Origin: Deltaproteobacteria bacterium
GTDB lineage: Bacteria; Desulfobacterota; Binatia; UTPRO1
Assembly: GCA_029262315.1 (NCBI GenBank)
Contig: JAJCZP010000227.1
Coordinates: forward strand, 1 to 43,402
Length of the DNA: 43,402 nucleotides
Direction: 5' to 3'
A model generated the notes under the pieces. It did no database searches and was not told where the DNA came from. It was given only the letters and a program-made list of their open reading frames with translations. The position numbers and the translations under genes were made by a program. Shown here piece after piece: positions 21,157 to 29,929 of this stretch; position 1 is the first letter of the stretch; every line of letters begins with the position of its first letter.

Positions 21157-23280
21157 ATGAGCACGACCTATGCGGCGGCGCCTTTCGCTGACGACCGAGG
21201 CGCCTCGGTGCCGACGGTGGCAGTTGCGCGTGCCCGGTTGATCGCAGCACGCCTCCCGCTGTTCTCTCTGTGCTGGATCGGCGTTGGTATCCCGTGGCTG
21301 TTGTTCCACGTGAGGGATGGGCGGCTCGATCCGTGGGCGGCCCTGGCGCATACGGCCGTGATGGCCGGAGGATTCGGGGCGGCGATTCTGGTCGCCCGCC
21401 GTCATCCCGACAGCCCGTACGGGCGGTGGGCGACGGTTGCCGCATGCCTGCTGGGGGTAGCGTCCGCCTCGGCGTTGCTCGCATCCATGCACGGCTCGGG
21501 CGAGGTGCTGGGATTCTCCCATCTGCTCCTGTGTCTCGGATCAGCGTTGATGTTCGCGTGGGGGTGGCAAGCGGCATCGGTGCTTGCCGGCGGCGCCCTC
21601 TTTGCCTGGTGGGTCGTCGAGCCGTGGTTGCAGCTCTTTCTTCCGATCGAGGAGTTGTGGGTCGGGTGCGTGGCGGGGTCTCTGGTCTCGCTGGCGCTCG
21701 CGGAAACGTCGGCACGCTCGTTTCGCACGCTCTGGCACGGCCGTCAGGCCGAGCACGCTGCGCGTACCGAGCTCGAGGCTTCCCGCGACGCGTATCGTGA
21801 TCTGGCCGAGAACGCCCGTGATCAGATTTGGCTCTCGGATCTCGATGGACGGATTCTGTACGTCAACGCGGCGTCGGCACGTTTTCATCGTGTTCCCGTC
21901 TCCGCTCTCATTGGTCAGTCCATGTTCGACATGATCACCGACCATGCGCGGAACCCCGACGCGACCGAGATATTGTGCGGTATCGTCCGAGGTGAGACAT
22001 TGCCGCCGCTGCTGTTTCAGGTGAGACCGCGCTCGGGGGATGCGGAGGCGCAGTGGCACGAGGTGCTCGTGTCCGCGGTGCACGGTCCGGACGGGCGCGT
22101 GACGGGTCTCCGCGGCATCAGTCGCGATGCCAGCGAACGGGTGTATGCGGCCGAGAGGCTTCGCGAGAGCGAGGAGCGATTCCGCGGCGCGTTCGCCGCG
22201 ACATCGGTGGGACTCACCATCACGGACACGGCAGGGCGCGCATTGCAGTTGAACGATGCGATCTGCGCCATGCTCGGCTATTCGCGAGACGAGCTCTCGG
22301 CCATGACGATCGATGCGGTGACGCACCCAGATGATCGCGCCGCCACGAATGCCGAGCGCCACCGGCTCCTGACCGGTGCGCAGCGGTCGTTTGCGCTGGA
22401 GAAGCGTTTCATCCGCCGTGACGGGCAGGTGGTCTGGGGGGCGATCAGCGTCTCGCCGCTGCGCGACGTGGACGGTACGCCAGTGGCCTTCATCGCGTTG
22501 GTGCAGGACATTACCGAGCGCCGCCTCGCAGACGATGCCTTGCGCCAGTCGCATCGGGAACTCCGCGAGAGTCGGGAGAAGCTCCGTAGGCTGGCCCGTC
22601 AGCAGACGACGATTCGTGAGGAGGAGCGCAAGCGGCTGGGCTTGGATCTGCATGACGACGTCTGTCAGGAGCTGGTCGGGATGTCGATCATGGTCGAGGC
22701 GCTCCGACGACGGTTGGGGCCCATATCGGAGGCGGACGCGGCGGATTTCGCCCGCATCGCGCGCGTCGCCAATGGGCTTGGCGACCATCTACGGTTGCTG
22801 GCGCACGAGCTGCGGCCCGTGCAACTTGGCGACCTTGGCTTGGAAGGGAGCTTGCGCTCTCTTGCGGGCGGCCTCTCGACGGACACGAGCGCCATCGAGG
22901 TCTTGTTCTCGACCGGCGTGCCTCGTTTCGAAGAGCAGACGGAAGTTGGCATCTATCGCATCGCCCAGGAGGCGCTCACCAATGCGATGCGCCATGCGGG
23001 CGCGAGCCACATCGAGCTGCTGCTGGCGGTCGAAGGCGACGTCGTGCGGCTCGAAGTGTGCGACGACGGGTGTGGCTTCGTCCTCCCGGAGGGAGGTGAC
23101 GGCTTCGGTTTGTTCAGCATGGAGGAGCGCGCGTTGTCCCTCGGCGGGCACCTGCACGTGTGGTCGTCGCCCGGGACGGGCACGACGATTCGCATGACCT
23201 GCCCGGTGCACAGCGGCCGCGTCGCGGATCACGAGGCGGCCGCTCCGGTAGCGTCGCCCGCGCCCATGGCTGGATCCTGA
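21157..23280 (+). CDS. Membrane PAS-PAS histidine kinase (HisKA_3 type), orphan
   Basis: A 707-residue sensor kinase. Residues 30-185 contain about five or six membrane spans without a known sensor name. Two PAS domains follow (about 210-325 and 338-455, each ending in a 'D-I/A-x-E-R' PAC motif) and a coiled coil (460-490). The phosphoacceptor is His 499 in LGLDLHDDVCQEL, the NarL-partner HisKA_3 type. The ATPase domain has the N-box GIYRIAQEALTNAMRHA (598-614) and VCDDGCGF. Such kinases signal to LuxR-type response regulators, but none is encoded nearby. It diverges from the lipoprotein-FkbM operon and is followed after 21 bp by a glycosyltransferase. Confidence 0.9.
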   Translation: MSTTYAAAPFADDRGASVPTVAVARARLIAARLPLFSLCWIGVGIPWLLFHVRDGRLDPWAALAHTAVMAGGFGAAILVARRHPDSPYGRWATVAACLLGVASASALLASMHGSGEVLGFSHLLLCLGSALMFAWGWQAASVLAGGALFAWWVVEPWLQLFLPIEELWVGCVAGSLVSLALAETSARSFRTLWHGRQAEHAARTELEASRDAYRDLAENARDQIWLSDLDGRILYVNAASARFHRVPVSALIGQSMFDMITDHARNPDATEILCGIVRGETLPPLLFQVRPRSGDAEAQWHEVLVSAVHGPDGRVTGLRGISRDASERVYAAERLRESEERFRGAFAATSVGLTITDTAGRALQLNDAICAMLGYSRDELSAMTIDAVTHPDDRAATNAERHRLLTGAQRSFALEKRFIRRDGQVVWGAISVSPLRDVDGTPVAFIALVQDITERRLADDALRQSHRELRESREKLRRLARQQTTIREEERKRLGLDLHDDVCQELVGMSIMVEALRRRLGPISEADAADFARIARVANGLGDHLRLLAHELRPVQLGDLGLEGSLRSLAGGLSTDTSAIEVLFSTGVPRFEEQTEVGIYRIAQEALTNAMRHAGASHIELLLAVEGDVVRLEVCDDGCGFVLPEGGDGFGLFSMEERALSLGGHLHVWSSPGTGTTIRMTCPVHSGRVADHEAAAPVASPAPMAGS

Positions 23281-23301
23281 GCGGCGCGCATCACGATCCG
23301 G

Positions 23302-24558
23302 ATGCGCGTGGCTCTCGACATGTCCGTACTCGGGGACGGGTACGCGGATGCACGCGGTCGTACCGGTGTCTTCCGGGCGACGGAGGGGGTCGTGGCGGCG
23401 CTTGCCGCCCGCGCGGACCTCGACCTGCGACTCGTGTCTGGGCACGACTTGGCACGAGAGGCGCGCGCACGGAACTACGCCGTGCAGGCCTACCCGGCGG
23501 GGGTCCCGCCGTTCGTGTCGCGCTGGCGTGCGCCGGCGCCCCTGGCGGGAGTGATGCGGCCCGACAGCCGATGGCGCGAGCGGGCGCGTGCGAGCGCGTT
23601 CGCACGCGCGGTGTGGTCGGTGCTGAAGCCGTTGACGCGGACATCGCGGCCCTCCCTGGTCGATCACCGGGCCGACGTCTACCATTCCCTCTGGGATCCG
23701 CTGCCGCCCATCGAGCAGACGCATGCGCGCGTGCGCGTCCTCACGCTGTACGACCTGGTGCCGTTGATCCTCCCGGAATGCGTGGAGGAGTCGGTGGCGC
23801 GTTACCATCACGAGATCCGGGCGTCATTCCGTTCGGAGCACGATTGGCTCGTGTGTCCGTCCGCGTCGGTGCGGGACGAGCTCGTGGAGCATCTCGGCGT
23901 GCCGCCCGCGCGCGTCATCCTCGCCCCACTGGCGGCCGATGCGCGCTTCCATCCAGAGGCGGATGCCGGCGTGCGTGCTCGCGCCCGTGCCCGCTATGGC
24001 CTGCCGGACGCGCCGTACCTCCTCAGCGTGGCGACCATCGAGCCGCGCAAGAACCTTGCGCATCTGATCGAGTGTTTCTCGCGGGTCGTCGCGGAGACTC
24101 CCGGGTTCGATCTACATCTGGTGCTCGTGGGCCGGGAGGGATGGAAGACCGAGCGGATGCGGGCGGCGCACGCCGCGAGCGCGGCGCGCCGCCGCATCCA
24201 TTTCGCCGGATACGTCGCCGACGAGGACTTGAGCGCGATCTACAGTGGCGCCCGCGCCTTCGCCTACATGTCGCTCTACGAGGGCTTCGGCTTGCCGGTG
24301 CTCGAGGCGATGCAGTGCGGCACGCCGGTCCTCGCGTCCGATCGGTCTTCACTGCCCGAAGTCGTCGGCGACGCCGGGGTCTTGATCGATCCCACGGACG
24401 CCGATGCGCTCTGTCAGGCGATCGTCGCGCTCGTTGGCGACACGACGGGTCGGGCCGCGCGACGGTTGCGTGGGTTGGCGCGGGCGGCGGAATTCAGCTG
24501 GTCGCGGTGCGCGGATCGGCTCGTCGAGGGATATCGGCGCGCGCTCGCCTCAGCGTAG
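23302..24558 (+). CDS. Glycosyltransferase family 4
   Basis: A 418-residue GT-B enzyme. The N-terminal domain begins MRVALDMSVLGDGYADARGR and contains VLTLYDLVPLILPE. The C-terminal domain has LSVATIEPRKNLAHLIECF, HFAGYVADEDLSAIYSGARA and the E-x7-E donor site EGFGLPVLE (327-335), followed by CGTPVLASDRSSLPEVVGDA. These are typical of retaining GT4 transferases of capsule, O-antigen or exopolysaccharide synthesis. No other polysaccharide genes flank it, apart from the convergent GT2 gene whose 3' end overlaps by 9 bp. The acceptor is unknown. It probably shares transcription with the kinase upstream. Confidence 0.9.
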   Translation: MRVALDMSVLGDGYADARGRTGVFRATEGVVAALAARADLDLRLVSGHDLAREARARNYAVQAYPAGVPPFVSRWRAPAPLAGVMRPDSRWRERARASAFARAVWSVLKPLTRTSRPSLVDHRADVYHSLWDPLPPIEQTHARVRVLTLYDLVPLILPECVEESVARYHHEIRASFRSEHDWLVCPSASVRDELVEHLGVPPARVILAPLAADARFHPEADAGVRARARARYGLPDAPYLLSVATIEPRKNLAHLIECFSRVVAETPGFDLHLVLVGREGWKTERMRAAHAASAARRRIHFAGYVADEDLSAIYSGARAFAYMSLYEGFGLPVLEAMQCGTPVLASDRSSLPEVVGDAGVLIDPTDADALCQAIVALVGDTTGRAARRLRGLARAAEFSWSRCADRLVEGYRRALASA

Positions 24559-25443
24559 GTGCGTAGGGCTCTTGCCGGGGCCGGCGGCGAGTCCGACGAG
24601 CATTCCCATTCCGTGACAGGCGATCAAGCCGGCGAGGAGCGGAACGCACGCACGCTGCCAGCCGGCGAGTCCACCCGTGGCTCGTAGCGCGTCGACGGTC
24701 TGGCGCAGCAGCCGCGGTAGGTGCGCGAGGTGCTGGCGGGCACGCTGTCGTCGCTCGCGGCCGGCAAGGGGGGCGGCGACGAGGCCTGTTGTCGTGCGGC
24801 CGTTGTGGAAGTGCGCCGCGAACGTGTTCAAGAACCCGTGCTCCTGCACGTGCTCCACCACGAGGCGGTCGTCGAAGGCGATCCGCCCGCGTGTCAGGAG
24901 GTGTTCGTTCAATGTGAATTCGAGCCACCCCGGCGCGGTGAGCGCGTTCGGGAGGACGCGGCGCTTGTAGGAGGCATTGGCAACCGCTGGTGCACGGTCG
25001 GTCAGTGACGCGTCGATCGGTGGTACGAACGGGGCGAAGGTGAGACCGAAGTTCGCGCAGTCGATGAGCCGCGCGGTGGAGCCGTTCACGACGGCCCCGC
25101 CGATCGCATCGGCGTCGGGATGAGCATCGTGTGAGGCGATGATGTGCTGGCACCAGTTCTGCCGCGGACGACAATGGTCCTCGGTGAAGGCGACGATCGC
25201 GCCTCGGGCGGCCGCCAAGCCCGCGGCCCGGAGCGCGAAGACCGACGCCCCAGGATGCGCGAGCCGACGCATATTGTGGCATTCTTCCGGAGGGAGCCCG
25301 GTCTCCGCGGCGGTGCCGTCGGCGACGATGAGTTCGGTGTCGGCGGCCGTGATTTGCGGACGGAGGAGGGTCACGCACTCGCGTATCGCCGGCCAGGGCT
25401 GTGTCGTGGCCACCACGACGGACAGGGTCACGGAGGCGCTCAT
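24550..25443 (-). CDS. Glycosyltransferase family 2
   Basis: From ATG 25443 this encodes 297 residues. This start overlaps the stop of the preceding gene (ATGA). The GT-A fold is seen as LSVVVATTQPWPAIRECVTL, ELIVADGTA, ALRAAGLAAARGAIVAFTED (with the D-x-H variant EDHCRP of the metal-binding D-x-D) and ADAIGGAVVNGS. A hydrophobic C-terminal stretch (ACVPLLAGLIACHGMGMLVG, about 265-285) probably anchors it to the membrane. It is the last gene of the three-gene operon starting at 27148. The substrate is not predictable; the E-D-H motif instead of D-x-D is noteworthy. Confidence 0.85.
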   Translation of the reverse strand: MSASVTLSVVVATTQPWPAIRECVTLLRPQITAADTELIVADGTAAETGLPPEECHNMRRLAHPGASVFALRAAGLAAARGAIVAFTEDHCRPRQNWCQHIIASHDAHPDADAIGGAVVNGSTARLIDCANFGLTFAPFVPPIDASLTDRAPAVANASYKRRVLPNALTAPGWLEFTLNEHLLTRGRIAFDDRLVVEHVQEHGFLNTFAAHFHNGRTTTGLVAAPLAGRERRQRARQHLAHLPRLLRQTVDALRATGGLAGWQRACVPLLAGLIACHGMGMLVGLAAGPGKSPTHLR

Positions 25444-26084
25444 GCGGTCTCCCCGGATGGCTGATCGGGATCGAGCAGCAGGAGCACGAAGCCCAGTGCG
25501 AAGAACAGCTCGGCGAGTTCTTCTTCTTCGTAGGTCGGCAGGTCGAGCATGAGGAGCGCGGCCGCGAGGAATCCCGGCACGAGAACGAGTGGCGGAACCA
25601 CGACGTGCCAGCGACTCGCCCAGGCGCGGATCGTTGGGAGACGCCGCAGGATCGGTAGGGCGACACCGAACGCCGAGAGGCTGAGCGCGGCGACCCACTT
25701 CGTCGTCATGCCCGACCATTGCTGAAAGACGTTGTGCAGGTTGATCTCCCGCTGGTCGCTGTGTCGAACGAAGAAGTCGGGACTCTCGATGCCGAGCAGC
25801 CGTTGCCCCCAACTGAGCTCCTCGAGCGCGGCGAGCGCACAGAAACACCCGAAAGCGCCGTAGAAGCGCCAGATCGGATGGCGTCGGTTCCGCATGGTAC
25901 GAGCGCGTAGAGTCGCGAGCGCGGCGGCTACGCCGAGCAGAACGACGGTCACCCATTCGACGACGCCGTCCTCGTCGAGGAGTCGCAGATAGGTGGCAGG
26001 GTCGCGCAGGTAGAGGAGGGCGAATCCCCCGAGAGGGAGCGGGAAGACCCAGAACACCAGCCGCCTGTAGAGATGGGGAGTCAC
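25440..26084 (-). CDS. Membrane protein of the 'EELSWGQ' family
   Basis: A 214-residue protein with about five to six hydrophobic spans (FWVFPLPLGGFALLYL, VTVVLLGVAAALATL, GCFCALAALEELSWGQ, WVAALSLSAFGVALPI, LVLVPGFLAAALLML, LFFALGFVLLLL). The central motif ALEELSWGQRLLGI followed by NLHNVFQQW is conserved in a widespread but uncharacterised membrane family. The gene overlaps both neighbours by 4 bp, between the SMP-30-like and GT2 genes, so the three are expected to act together, perhaps on a lipid or glycolipid in the membrane. Confidence 0.75.
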   Translation of the reverse strand: MTPHLYRRLVFWVFPLPLGGFALLYLRDPATYLRLLDEDGVVEWVTVVLLGVAAALATLRARTMRNRRHPIWRFYGAFGCFCALAALEELSWGQRLLGIESPDFFVRHSDQREINLHNVFQQWSGMTTKWVAALSLSAFGVALPILRRLPTIRAWASRWHVVVPPLVLVPGFLAAALLMLDLPTYEEEELAELFFALGFVLLLLDPDQPSGETA

Positions 26085-27148
26085 TCGGGCAATGGCAGTC
26101 GGCCGAGCGAGGGCGCGAGGAAGCTTCCGAGGAGCAGCTCGCCCTCGAACTCGCGGGCGCTGGTGATCATCGGAAACCCGGCGGCCGGGTCTTGCAGGTT
26201 GGCGACCACGTTGCCGTCCAGATCGAGTCCGATGACGAAGCCGTAGTGTGCCAGTGACGGCCGGGGCAGGAGCCGGAGCGCTCGGTAGAGGACCTTGCGC
26301 ATGAAGGGCGTTTGCGGGAACACGTCGAGGGTTGCGGTCCGCGGGATGAAGTGCGCGACCCAGAAGCGATCCCGTCCGTTGAAGGTGATGTTGTCCGGGC
26401 AGCCGGGCAGCTCCTCGATGAAGGGCTCGCTCTCGCCCGCGCGCGGGCCGGTCAGCCAGAGGCGGATGATGCGGTAAGAGAAGGAATCGTTCACCAGCAG
26501 GAACGCGTCGTCGGGTCCGAGGGTGAGGCCGTTTGCGAAGACGAGTCCCTCGAGCTGGACAGTCGTCTCGCGGGTGCGCGGATCGTAGGTGAGGACTCGC
26601 CCGGTGGCATGGCGATCGAGGAGCATCGCGAACGCATCGTCGACGGCGAAGCGAGAGCCATCGGTGAACCAGATGCGTCCATCCGAGGCCACGATCGCGT
26701 CGTCGACGAAATGCAGGCTCGTGTCGCCGACGCGATTGGTGAGGAGACCAACCGTACCCGCCGGGTCGATCGAGAGCAGGCCGCGGTGGGCATCGGCCAC
26801 GATCAGGTTGCCGGTCGCGTCGAAATCGAGGCCGAGTGGTCGCCCCCCGGTGTCGGCGAATTCCTCGACGGCGTCGGGGCGGTCACGGTGGAAACGGACG
26901 ATCCGACCATCGTCGAAGCCGGTGTAGAGTCGGCCGGCCGCGTCGCGCGCGACGTCCTCAGGGCCGATACCGGCACCTGCGAGGAGCGGCTCGATCGCGG
27001 CCAGGGCGTCGTTCGGTGCGAAGCGGCCGGTGAAGCCAGGATTGGCCGGTGGCGTCCACGCGATCGGATCGATCGGGACGGGCCAGGCGAGCAAGTAGAT
27101 CGCCAGGGTCGCAAGCGAGGCTGCGAGGAACCGAAGCGCGGATCGCAT
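26081..27148 (-). CDS. SMP-30/strictosidine-synthase-like beta-propeller protein
   Basis: A 355-residue protein with an N-terminal membrane anchor or signal (FLAASLATLAIYLLAWPVPI). The six-bladed propeller segments GRLYTGFDDGRIVRF, RPLGLDFDATGNLIVADAHR, IWFTDGSRFAVDD, GLVFANGLTLGPDDAFLLVN and ELPGCPDNITFNGRDRFWVA follow. The PGCPDNI and FANG motifs are characteristic of strictosidine-synthase-like/APMAP proteins, which include lactonases and esterases. It heads a three-gene operon with 4-bp overlaps. An outer or periplasmic hydrolase role is plausible; the true substrate is unknown. Confidence 0.85.
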   Translation of the reverse strand: MRSALRFLAASLATLAIYLLAWPVPIDPIAWTPPANPGFTGRFAPNDALAAIEPLLAGAGIGPEDVARDAAGRLYTGFDDGRIVRFHRDRPDAVEEFADTGGRPLGLDFDATGNLIVADAHRGLLSIDPAGTVGLLTNRVGDTSLHFVDDAIVASDGRIWFTDGSRFAVDDAFAMLLDRHATGRVLTYDPRTRETTVQLEGLVFANGLTLGPDDAFLLVNDSFSYRIIRLWLTGPRAGESEPFIEELPGCPDNITFNGRDRFWVAHFIPRTATLDVFPQTPFMRKVLYRALRLLPRPSLAHYGFVIGLDLDGNVVANLQDPAAGFPMITSAREFEGELLLGSFLAPSLGRLPLPE

Positions 27149-27171
27149 GACGCCGCTCCTAGCGTGCTCCT

Positions 27172-28389
27172 TCAGGACGGCCGCGCGGCACGCTTCTTCA
27201 GCTCGAGTTTGGCGATGGCTTCCCGGTGCACCTCGTCGGGCCCATCGCCCATGCGAAGCGCGCGCATGCCGGCGAAGATATTGGCGAGCGGCAGGTCCTG
27301 GGACAGGCCGGCGGCGCCGTGTACCTGGATCGCACGGTCGATCACGCGGAGAGCCATGTTGGGTGCGACCACTTTGATCTGTGCGATCTCGGAGCGCGCG
27401 GCTTTGTTGCCGACCGTGTCCATCATGTACGCCGCCTTCAGGGTGAGGAGGCGTGCTTGCTCGATGTCCATGCGGGACTCCGCGATGTGGTGGCGGGTGA
27501 TGCTCTTCTCGGCGAGGGTCGTGCCGAAGGCGGTGCGGGAGAGTGCCCGGTCGACCATCAACTCGAGCGCCCGTTCGGCCATGCCGATGGCGCGCATGCA
27601 GTGATGGATGCGACCCGGTCCGAGGCGACCCTGTGCGATCTCGAACCCGCGGCCCTCACCGAGCAGCATGTTTTCTTTCGGGACGCGCACGTCGCGAAAG
27701 GTCACCTCGGCCTGGCCGCTCGGCGCGCCGTCGAAGCCGAGGACGCACATCGGGCGGCCGACCTCGATCCCGGGCGTATCCCGGGGGACGAGAATCATCG
27801 AGTGCTGCTGATGGCGCGCGGCGCTGGTGTCGGACTTCCCGAGAAAGATGAAGATCCTGCACCGTGGATCGCCGGCGCCCGAGATGTACCACTTGGCGCC
27901 ATTTACGACGTACTGGTCGCCATCGCGCGTGACGGTCGAGGCGATGTTGGTCGCGTCCGACGACGCGACTGCCGGCTCGGTCATCGCGAACGCCGAGCGG
28001 ATCTCGCCCGCCAGGAGCGGCCGCAACCATTGGTCCTTCTGTGCGGGCGTGCCGTAACGCTCGAGGACCTCCATGTTGCCGGTATCCGGGAAGCTGCAGT
28101 TGAAGAGCTCGGGCGCCATCAACGAGCGTCCCATGATTTCGCACAGCGGGGCGTACTCCAGGTTGGTGAGTCCCGCGCCAGCCTCCGACTCGGGCAGGAA
28201 GAGGTTCCAGAGGTCGGCGGTCTTCGCCTTGTCCTTCAGCTGCTCGATGATCGGCGGAATCGTGAAGCGCGTGGGGGCGTCGGCGATGAACTCCTCGACG
28301 ACCCGTTCGCTCGGGTACACGTGTTCGTCCATGAACGCCGTGAGCCGCGCTTGCAGCTTCTTGACCTTGTCCGAGTATTCGAAGTGCAT
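27172..28389 (-). CDS. Acyl-CoA dehydrogenase
   Basis: A 405-residue flavoenzyme with the N-terminal helical domain, the FAD-binding middle ([32 protein letters not shown]) and the C-terminal four-helix domain ([40 protein letters not shown], which contains the usual 'R-x-x-x-I/G-x-x-E' FAD contacts). It belongs to the ACAD10/11-like group by length and ending. Together with the phosphotransferase and DUF6285 genes upstream it forms a conserved three-gene set thought to handle hydroxylated or unusual acyl-CoAs: a kinase phosphorylates a hydroxyacyl chain and the dehydrogenase domain acts on it. Confidence 0.92.
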   Translation of the reverse strand: MHFEYSDKVKKLQARLTAFMDEHVYPSERVVEEFIADAPTRFTIPPIIEQLKDKAKTADLWNLFLPESEAGAGLTNLEYAPLCEIMGRSLMAPELFNCSFPDTGNMEVLERYGTPAQKDQWLRPLLAGEIRSAFAMTEPAVASSDATNIASTVTRDGDQYVVNGAKWYISGAGDPRCRIFIFLGKSDTSAARHQQHSMILVPRDTPGIEVGRPMCVLGFDGAPSGQAEVTFRDVRVPKENMLLGEGRGFEIAQGRLGPGRIHHCMRAIGMAERALELMVDRALSRTAFGTTLAEKSITRHHIAESRMDIEQARLLTLKAAYMMDTVGNKAARSEIAQIKVVAPNMALRVIDRAIQVHGAAGLSQDLPLANIFAGMRALRMGDGPDEVHREAIAKLELKKRAARPS

Positions 28390-28410
28390 GACGTCTCCCT
28401 GTGCGGCGGC

Positions 28411-28767
28411 TTACTTGTCGAGATACTTCGGATTGCTGATGGCCAACCGCGCACGCACAGCCTCCCGGAGGTGGGTGTGGAGGGCGCGGTCGTCGACGGC
28501 AATCTCGCCGTCGCGGATCCGGCGCACCAGTTCCGCGTCGAGTGCCGCCGGTGTGTCGTGGGTTCCGAGGAGCGCCGTCAGGCGTGCCTGCACCGCCGCC
28601 GCTGCCGCGGGGCCCTGTTGCAGTTCGCGAAGCGCGATCGCCAAAAGATTGGCGGCGATCCGTACTTCGAAGGCTCCGTGGCCGCTCATTGTGGGGAGGA
28701 GCGTGTCGTGGAGGAACGCGCGAACGGTTTCGATCAGTTCCTCGGTATTCGGGCGGTCGTCAGCCAT
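28411..28767 (-). CDS. DUF6285-family protein
   Basis: A 118-residue, all-helical protein: LIETVRAFLHDTLLPTMSGH and GAFEVRIAANLLAIALRELQ, then a shorter RIRDGEIAVDDRALHTHLRE. This matches the DUF6285 family, which almost always sits between an APH-like phosphotransferase and an acyl-CoA dehydrogenase, as here (6 bp after the former, 21 bp before the latter). It probably supports one of those enzymes; no catalytic motif is visible. Confidence 0.8.
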   Translation of the reverse strand: MADDRPNTEELIETVRAFLHDTLLPTMSGHGAFEVRIAANLLAIALRELQQGPAAAAAVQARLTALLGTHDTPAALDAELVRRIRDGEIAVDDRALHTHLREAVRARLAISNPKYLDK

Positions 28768-28773
28768 CGCGGG

Positions 28774-29790
28774 TTACCCCATCAGTTCGAGGATGTCGTG
28801 CTCGGTTTCAGCGACGCGCCGGCCGATGGCGGCGGCCTCGACCGAGCGCTGCACGCCGAGTAGGTGTGCCATGGCGCGCGCGACACACAAAGCGCCCCAC
28901 TTGAGATTGGCCAGGACCTCCCAGAATCGGACTGTCTCGGGGTCGATCGGTCCACCGCCGGCCTCCTCGTAGGCACGGTAGAAGAGGTCGCGGGGGCCGA
29001 ATCCGCCGACCTCGGCGTCGACCTTCCCGAAGCGCCACGGCTTCAGGCACACGAAGGCCACGTCTTCCATGGGGTCGCCGATATGCGCGTACTCCCAATC
29101 GAGAACGGCGCGCAATCCCTCCGGCCCGACGAGGAAGTTGCCGTTGCGAAAGTCGCCATGGACCAGTCGCTGGGGCGGCGCCGCGGGTGTCCGTTCGTCG
29201 AGCCAGCGGAGCCCGAGTTCGAACACCGGTCGGGGCGCTGGTCCGAGCGCGGTCATACGCCGGACGATGTCGATCTGTCGCGCGGGCGTGCGCTCGGGCA
29301 GGTGCGGGAGTTCCGCGGGAGACAGCGCGTGGATCTTCGCGAGCACGGTGCCGATATGCGTCGGCATGATCCGTCGGGCTTCGGCGTAGGTCTCCTCGCG
29401 GAGGAGCCGCTGCGGCAGTCCCTCGCCCTCCATACGTTCCATGACGAAGCAGCTCGCGAGTTCTTCAAGCTGATCCGGGAACGCCACGGGGTGCGGGACG
29501 GGCAGTCCGGCGTTAGCGAGTGTCTGGAAGAGCGCGAACTCGCCGCGGCGATCGAGGTCGTCGTCGATCCCGATCAACGACGCCAGAGTCGGACGACCCT
29601 TGTCGGCGAAGTCGCGACGGAGAATCAAGGGACGGAGTGCGCCGTCGGCAACCACGGCGTCGAACGCCCAGGTCTCACGCGAGGCTCCACCGGTGAGACG
29701 TCGCAAGTCCTCGATGCGGACGTCGCCGCCGAGCGGCGTGCGGAGCGCCGCCGCGAGCGCGCCGGCCAGTCGTGTGGTCGCGTCGTCCAT
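28774..29790 (-). CDS. APH-like phosphotransferase (ACAD10/11 kinase type)
   Basis: From ATG 29790 it is 338 residues; codons upstream of this are poor protein. It has the aminoglycoside-phosphotransferase fold: RRLTGGASRETWAFDAV (nucleotide loop), the catalytic LVHGDFRNGNFLV and the metal-binding LDWEYAHIGDPMEDVAF. This is the kinase type fused to acyl-CoA dehydrogenase in animal ACAD10/11, which phosphorylates 4-hydroxyacyl chains. It heads the operon with DUF6285 and acyl-CoA dehydrogenase. The function in hydroxyacyl-CoA breakdown follows from the family and context; drug resistance is unlikely. Confidence 0.87.
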   Translation of the reverse strand: MDDATTRLAGALAAALRTPLGGDVRIEDLRRLTGGASRETWAFDAVVADGALRPLILRRDFADKGRPTLASLIGIDDDLDRRGEFALFQTLANAGLPVPHPVAFPDQLEELASCFVMERMEGEGLPQRLLREETYAEARRIMPTHIGTVLAKIHALSPAELPHLPERTPARQIDIVRRMTALGPAPRPVFELGLRWLDERTPAAPPQRLVHGDFRNGNFLVGPEGLRAVLDWEYAHIGDPMEDVAFVCLKPWRFGKVDAEVGGFGPRDLFYRAYEEAGGGPIDPETVRFWEVLANLKWGALCVARAMAHLLGVQRSVEAAAIGRRVAETEHDILELMG

Positions 29791-29929
29791 CGTCGCGACC
29801 TGTAGCCTTCCCGCCGGGCGCTTGTCCACAGCGTTGCCTCGCGCGTACCGCGCCTGCGTTGCGGTACGCCGCGCGCTGGCCGCGCTCCATCCGGGGCCCC
29901 TCGGCATCCCCGCGTGGAGCGCGGTTTGA

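Noticed and set aside
23160-24566. 468-codon + strand frame
   Set aside because: Shadow of the GT4 gene; Gly/Arg/Ala-rich, without domain motifs.
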